This document shows positions 14,956 through 18,303 of a DNA stretch of 18,303 bases, in pieces (the first letter of the stretch is position 1; the number at the start of each line of letters is the position of its first letter). Source of the stretch: Desulfobacteraceae bacterium (GTDB taxonomy: Bacteria > Desulfobacterota > Desulfobulbia > Desulfobulbales > Desulfobulbaceae); NCBI GenBank assembly GCA_022837185.1, contig JALHJD010000027.1, positions 1 to 18,303 of the forward strand, written 5' to 3'. The notes below the pieces were generated by a model. It was not told where the DNA came from and searched no databases. It worked only from the letters and a program-made list of their open reading frames with translations. The translations under genes and the position numbers were made by a program.

Positions 14956-16746
14956 ATGACTAACTGCTTTACCCATCCCGCCCTGATCCTGATCATCGGC
15001 GCCCTTATCCTGCCCTTTGTGCGGGGACCGCTGCGCAAGCCGTATCTTTTCCTGGTGCCCCTGCTGTCCCTGGCCGCTGTCGTCGGCAACAGCTCCATGA
15101 GCGGTCAGTTCGGCATCTACCAGTTCATGGACTGGCAACTGGTCTTCGGCCGGGTGGACAGGCTGTCCACTATTTTTGCCCTGATCATGGCCCTGATGGC
15201 CGTGGTCGGCACCCTCTACTCCCTGCATGTTGACAACGCCAAGGAACACATCGCCGCCTGGTTCTACGTCGCCGGCTCCCTGGGCACCATCTACAGCGGC
15301 GATTACCTGAGCCTCTTTCTATTCTGGGAAATGATGGCCTTTTCCTCCACCTTTCTCATCTGGTTCCGGCGGGGCGAAAAATCCCTGGCCGCCGGGTACC
15401 GCTACCTGCTCATCCATACCATCGGCGGCATCATTCTCCTCGCCGGCATCATGCTCCGCTACCAGGCGGTGGGCGATATCGCCTTCACCCTGATGGATGT
15501 CAAGAACCCTGAACTGTACACCTGGCTGATCATGCTGGGCTTCGGCCTGAACGCGGCTGTCGTCCCGCTCCACTCCTGGCTGCCGGACGCCTACTCCGAG
15601 GCCTCGTTCAACGGTTCCGTCTTCATGTGCGCCTTCACCACCAAGACCGCCGTCTATACCCTCGCCCGGGGTTTCGCCGGCTTTGACATCCTGATCCTGC
15701 TCGGGGTGGTCATGGCCCTGTACGGCGTGATCTATGCGGTGATGGAAAACGACATCCGCAAGCTGCTGGCCTGGTCCATCGTCAGCCAGGTCGGCTACAT
15801 GGTCGCCGCCATCGGCATCGGCACCGAACTGGCCATCAACGGCGCCTCCGCGCACGCCGTGGCCCACATCCTCTACAAAGGCCTGCTCTTCATGGGCGCC
15901 GGCTCGGTCCTGTACATGACGGGCAGGACCAAGTTCACCGAACTGGGAGGGCTGTACCGGAAAATGCCGGCCACCATGATTTTCACGATCATCGGCTGCC
16001 TGTCCATTTCCGCGGCGCCGTTCTTTGCCGCCTTTGCCAGTAAGGGAATGATCATCAGCGCCGGCTATGAAGCGCATGTGAACTGGGCCTCCTGGCTCCT
16101 TATGTTCGGCGCCACCGGCACCTTCATGTATAACGGTCTGAAGCTGCCCTATTACCTGTTCTTCGGCAAGAACAACTGCGCCGCCGAAACCTGGGAAAAG
16201 GCGGGGGACCCCCCCTGGAACATGCAGATGGCCATGGCGACCAGCGCCTTTCTCTGCATAGCCGTCGGCAGCGCGCCCGTCGTGCTGTACGGACTCCTGC
16301 CCCATCCGGTCAGCTACAATCCCTACAACGGCTATCTGATTTCCGAGACGCTGCAGCTGCTGGGTTTCGCCTCCGTGGCCTTTTTCCTGCTGCGCCGCTA
16401 CCTGGAGCCGGAAGACAGGATCTGCCTGGACATGGACTGGTTCTACCGTAAGGGCGGCTCCCTTTTCCTGTGGATTGCCAAACATCCCCTGCAATGGTTT
16501 GACACGGCCTGGGGGGAAGCCTACCGGGTTGTCGGCCTGGGTCCGTTGATGGTCATCTCCCGCTTCTGGAGCTGGTTCGACTGGCACGGCATCGACGGTG
16601 TCGTCGACGGGATCGCAAAGTGTGTCAGGGCCATCGGCGGCCGGGTCCGGGCGGTGCAGTTCGGACAGATTCAGTACACCATTTATTTTTCCGCCACCTT
16701 CGCCGCTCTGATACTGATAGCGTATGTACTCTTTCAACTCTCATAA
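14956..16746 (+). CDS. Antiporter-like subunit, MrpD-like core with NuoL-like C-terminal extension
   Basis: This is a membrane subunit of the proton-pumping arm. The 596-residue product has about 14 core helices followed by a long amphipathic stretch (about 484-575) and a last helix (about 576-594). That layout resembles the lateral helix and final helix of NuoL, including DGVVDGIAK at 547-555 and a GQIQYTIY segment at 570-577. Core residues present are Glu125 in LFWEMMAF (TM5), Lys230 in FTTKTAVY (TM8), Lys308 in LYKGLLF and Lys363 in FASKGMI. The usual TM7 lysine is Asn199 (GFGLNAAVVPLHSWLP). I recall Asn at this place in some MrpD-like relatives, so it may be a subfamily trait. It may take the distal NuoL position. 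Confidence 0.85.
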   Translation: MTNCFTHPALILIIGALILPFVRGPLRKPYLFLVPLLSLAAVVGNSSMSGQFGIYQFMDWQLVFGRVDRLSTIFALIMALMAVVGTLYSLHVDNAKEHIAAWFYVAGSLGTIYSGDYLSLFLFWEMMAFSSTFLIWFRRGEKSLAAGYRYLLIHTIGGIILLAGIMLRYQAVGDIAFTLMDVKNPELYTWLIMLGFGLNAAVVPLHSWLPDAYSEASFNGSVFMCAFTTKTAVYTLARGFAGFDILILLGVVMALYGVIYAVMENDIRKLLAWSIVSQVGYMVAAIGIGTELAINGASAHAVAHILYKGLLFMGAGSVLYMTGRTKFTELGGLYRKMPATMIFTIIGCLSISAAPFFAAFASKGMIISAGYEAHVNWASWLLMFGATGTFMYNGLKLPYYLFFGKNNCAAETWEKAGDPPWNMQMAMATSAFLCIAVGSAPVVLYGLLPHPVSYNPYNGYLISETLQLLGFASVAFFLLRRYLEPEDRICLDMDWFYRKGGSLFLWIAKHPLQWFDTAWGEAYRVVGLGPLMVISRFWSWFDWHGIDGVVDGIAKCVRAIGGRVRAVQFGQIQYTIYFSATFAALILIAYVLFQLS

Positions 16747-16760
16747 AGGGATCATAGGGA

Positions 16761-18272
16761 ATGGATAACCTGATCATCAACGAGGGATTTCCCCTGCTCA
16801 GTTTCCTGATTTTCTTCCCACTGGCCGGAGCAGTGGTCATGCTCTTTTTTTCCGGCGACTCTTTTGCCCGGTACTGGACGCTGGCCGTCACCTCCATCAC
16901 GGCCCTCTTCTCCATACCGCTGGTGAGCGGCTTTGACTCCTCCACCGCCAAGTTTCAGTTTGTCGAGGCCCACAACTGGATTCCCCGCTTCAATATCAGC
17001 TACATCCTCGGCGTTGACGGTATCTCGATCCTGCTGGTGATGCTGACGACGCTTATCATGCCGTTCTGCGTGCTGGCTTCCTGGCGATACATCCAGAAAA
17101 GGGTGACCCCCTTCATGATCTGCCTCCTGATCATGGAAACGTCCATGATCGGTGTCTTTGTCGCCCTCGATTTTGTCCTCTTCTACATTCTCTGGGAGTT
17201 CATGCTCATCCCCATGTACCTGCTGATCGCCATCTGGGGCGGGCCGCGCAAGATCTACGCATCCATCAAGTTCTTCCTCTACACCCTGGTCGGCTCCCTG
17301 CTGCTGCTGGTCGCCATCATCGCGCTGTACCTGGAAAACGGCACCTTCTTCATCCCGGCGATGATGTGGCAGAACTATACGATCACCTTCCAGGTGCTTG
17401 CTTTCCTTGCCTTCTTCCTCGCCTTTGCCATCAAGGTGCCCATGTTTCCGTTCCATACATGGCTGCCGGCCGCCCATGTTGAAGCGCCGACCGCCGGTTC
17501 GGTCATCCTGGCCAGCATCCTGCTGAAAATGGGGACCTACGGTTTTCTCCGCTTCTGCCTGCCCATCACCCCGGACGCCACCTTTCTCCTCGCGCCCTAT
17601 ATTCTGTGGCTGTCCATCGCCGGCATCCTGTACGGCGGCTTTACCGCCCTGGCTCAGAACGACATGAAAAAGCTCATCGCCTACTCCAGTGTCGGCCACA
17701 TGGGTTTCGTCACCCTGGGAATCTTTATTCTCAATCCCCAGGGACTGCAGGGCGCCATCATGCAGATGATCAACCACGGCGTCACCACCGGCGCCCTGTT
17801 CCTCTGCGTGGGCATGATCTACGAGCGGACCCACTCCCGGGAACTGGCCGTCGCGGCAGGCGTCGGCAAATACATGCCCTGGTATGTCACCTTCCTCGCC
17901 TTTTTCTCCCTGTCATCTTTCGGCTTCCCGGGCACCAATTCATTCATCGGCGAGTTTCTCGTTCTGGCGGGGACATTCAGGGACAACATCCCCCTTGCCC
18001 TGGCGGCAATACCCGGAGCGGTCCTGGCGGCCGCCTATATGCTGCGCCTGCTGCAGCGGGTCGTCTGGGGGGGAACCAACAATCCCGACCAGTCCTACCT
18101 GGTGGACCTGAATTTTCGGGAAATTATCACCCTGGCACCGTTTCTGCTGTTCGTTTTCTGGATCGGTCTCAAGCCGCAACCATTTATAGATTTAATGAAC
18201 ATCTCGGTCGTCTCCCTGCTTGACCAGCTGCACAGCTGGCAGCAGCAGGGCGTGGCTATGACGCTGCGGTAA
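16761..18272 (+). CDS. nuoM: NADH-quinone oxidoreductase-type subunit M (NuoM)
   Basis: This antiporter-like membrane subunit of complex I translocates protons. The 503-residue product has about 14 helices and is a standard NuoM. It carries Glu146 in LWEFMLIPMYLL (TM5), Lys225 in FAIKVPMFPFHTWLP (TM7) and Lys256 in ILLKMGTYG (TM8). It also has His339 in INHGVTTGALF and Glu398 in FIGEFLVL, the TM12 glutamate typical of NuoM. The ATG follows AGGGA-type sites in the 14-nt gap after the previous gene. Its presence shows that the two preceding antiporter-like genes are not simply divergent copies of nuoM. Confidence 0.95.
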   Translation: MDNLIINEGFPLLSFLIFFPLAGAVVMLFFSGDSFARYWTLAVTSITALFSIPLVSGFDSSTAKFQFVEAHNWIPRFNISYILGVDGISILLVMLTTLIMPFCVLASWRYIQKRVTPFMICLLIMETSMIGVFVALDFVLFYILWEFMLIPMYLLIAIWGGPRKIYASIKFFLYTLVGSLLLLVAIIALYLENGTFFIPAMMWQNYTITFQVLAFLAFFLAFAIKVPMFPFHTWLPAAHVEAPTAGSVILASILLKMGTYGFLRFCLPITPDATFLLAPYILWLSIAGILYGGFTALAQNDMKKLIAYSSVGHMGFVTLGIFILNPQGLQGAIMQMINHGVTTGALFLCVGMIYERTHSRELAVAAGVGKYMPWYVTFLAFFSLSSFGFPGTNSFIGEFLVLAGTFRDNIPLALAAIPGAVLAAAYMLRLLQRVVWGGTNNPDQSYLVDLNFREIITLAPFLLFVFWIGLKPQPFIDLMNISVVSLLDQLHSWQQQGVAMTLR

Positions 18273-18303
18273 ACGACTGAACAAGCGAGAAGAAATCAAG
18301 GAA
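18273..18303 (+). promoter_or_regulatory. Spacer with a Shine-Dalgarno-like end, probably for a downstream nuoN
   Basis: The last bases of the window read AAGGAA (18298-18303), which suits a ribosome site for a start codon just beyond the edge. By gene order in nuo clusters the next gene should be nuoN, but it is not visible here. Confidence 0.4.

Overview
The window is GC-rich, tightly packed bacterial chromosome. I think it comes from an anaerobic deltaproteobacterium of the Desulfobacterota, possibly the Desulfobulbales. The grounds are a complex I cluster without the NADH-input genes, a large multihaem cytochrome c, and MrpD-like subunits inside the nuo cluster. This placement is inference from gene content; no rRNA or phylogenetic marker is present.

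Left block (105-5881, + strand): four genes joined by 3-nt gaps or ATGA overlaps. They encode a class A penicillin-binding protein, a methylated-DNA-protein cysteine methyltransferase, glutamine-dependent NAD+ synthetase and a membrane-anchored cytochrome with twelve predicted haem sites. The block ends in a 7-nt repeat tract, tandem hairpins and a rho-independent terminator. The terminator overlaps the stop codon of a convergent GNAT acetyltransferase gene (5951-6448, - strand). A short divergent spacer then leads to a class I aspartate-type aminotransferase (6631-7836, + strand).

Middle spacer (7837-8054): a short minus-strand stretch that may be the tail of a lost gene, then an AT-rich control region. 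That region has a perfect TTGACA box, several palindromes and a 5'-leader hairpin. I take it as the promoter of the nuo operon.

Right block (8055 to the window end, + strand): nuoA-B-C-D-H-I-J-K, an MrpD/NuoL-like antiporter subunit, an unassigned 100-residue two-helix protein, a second MrpD-like antiporter subunit with a NuoL-like tail, and nuoM. A Shine-Dalgarno-like sequence on the last bases suggests another gene follows, probably nuoN. There is no nuoE, nuoF or nuoG, so the encoded enzyme should take electrons from something other than NADH, or borrow an input module encoded elsewhere. Together the genes encode the quinone-reducing arm (B, C, D, I), the quinone-site and connecting membrane subunits (A, H, J, K) and an unusual set of proton- or cation-translocating subunits.

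The most interesting signal is this antiporter section. The usual single NuoL is absent between nuoK and nuoM. Its place is taken by a three-gene set whose first member has a NuoL/MrpA-like core without the long tail. The third member has the tail, but asparagine replaces the usual TM7 lysine. If nuoN follows, the complex would carry four antiporter-like subunits instead of three. NuoC also carries an unusual low-complexity Ala/Glu/Lys/Pro-rich segment of about 90 residues.
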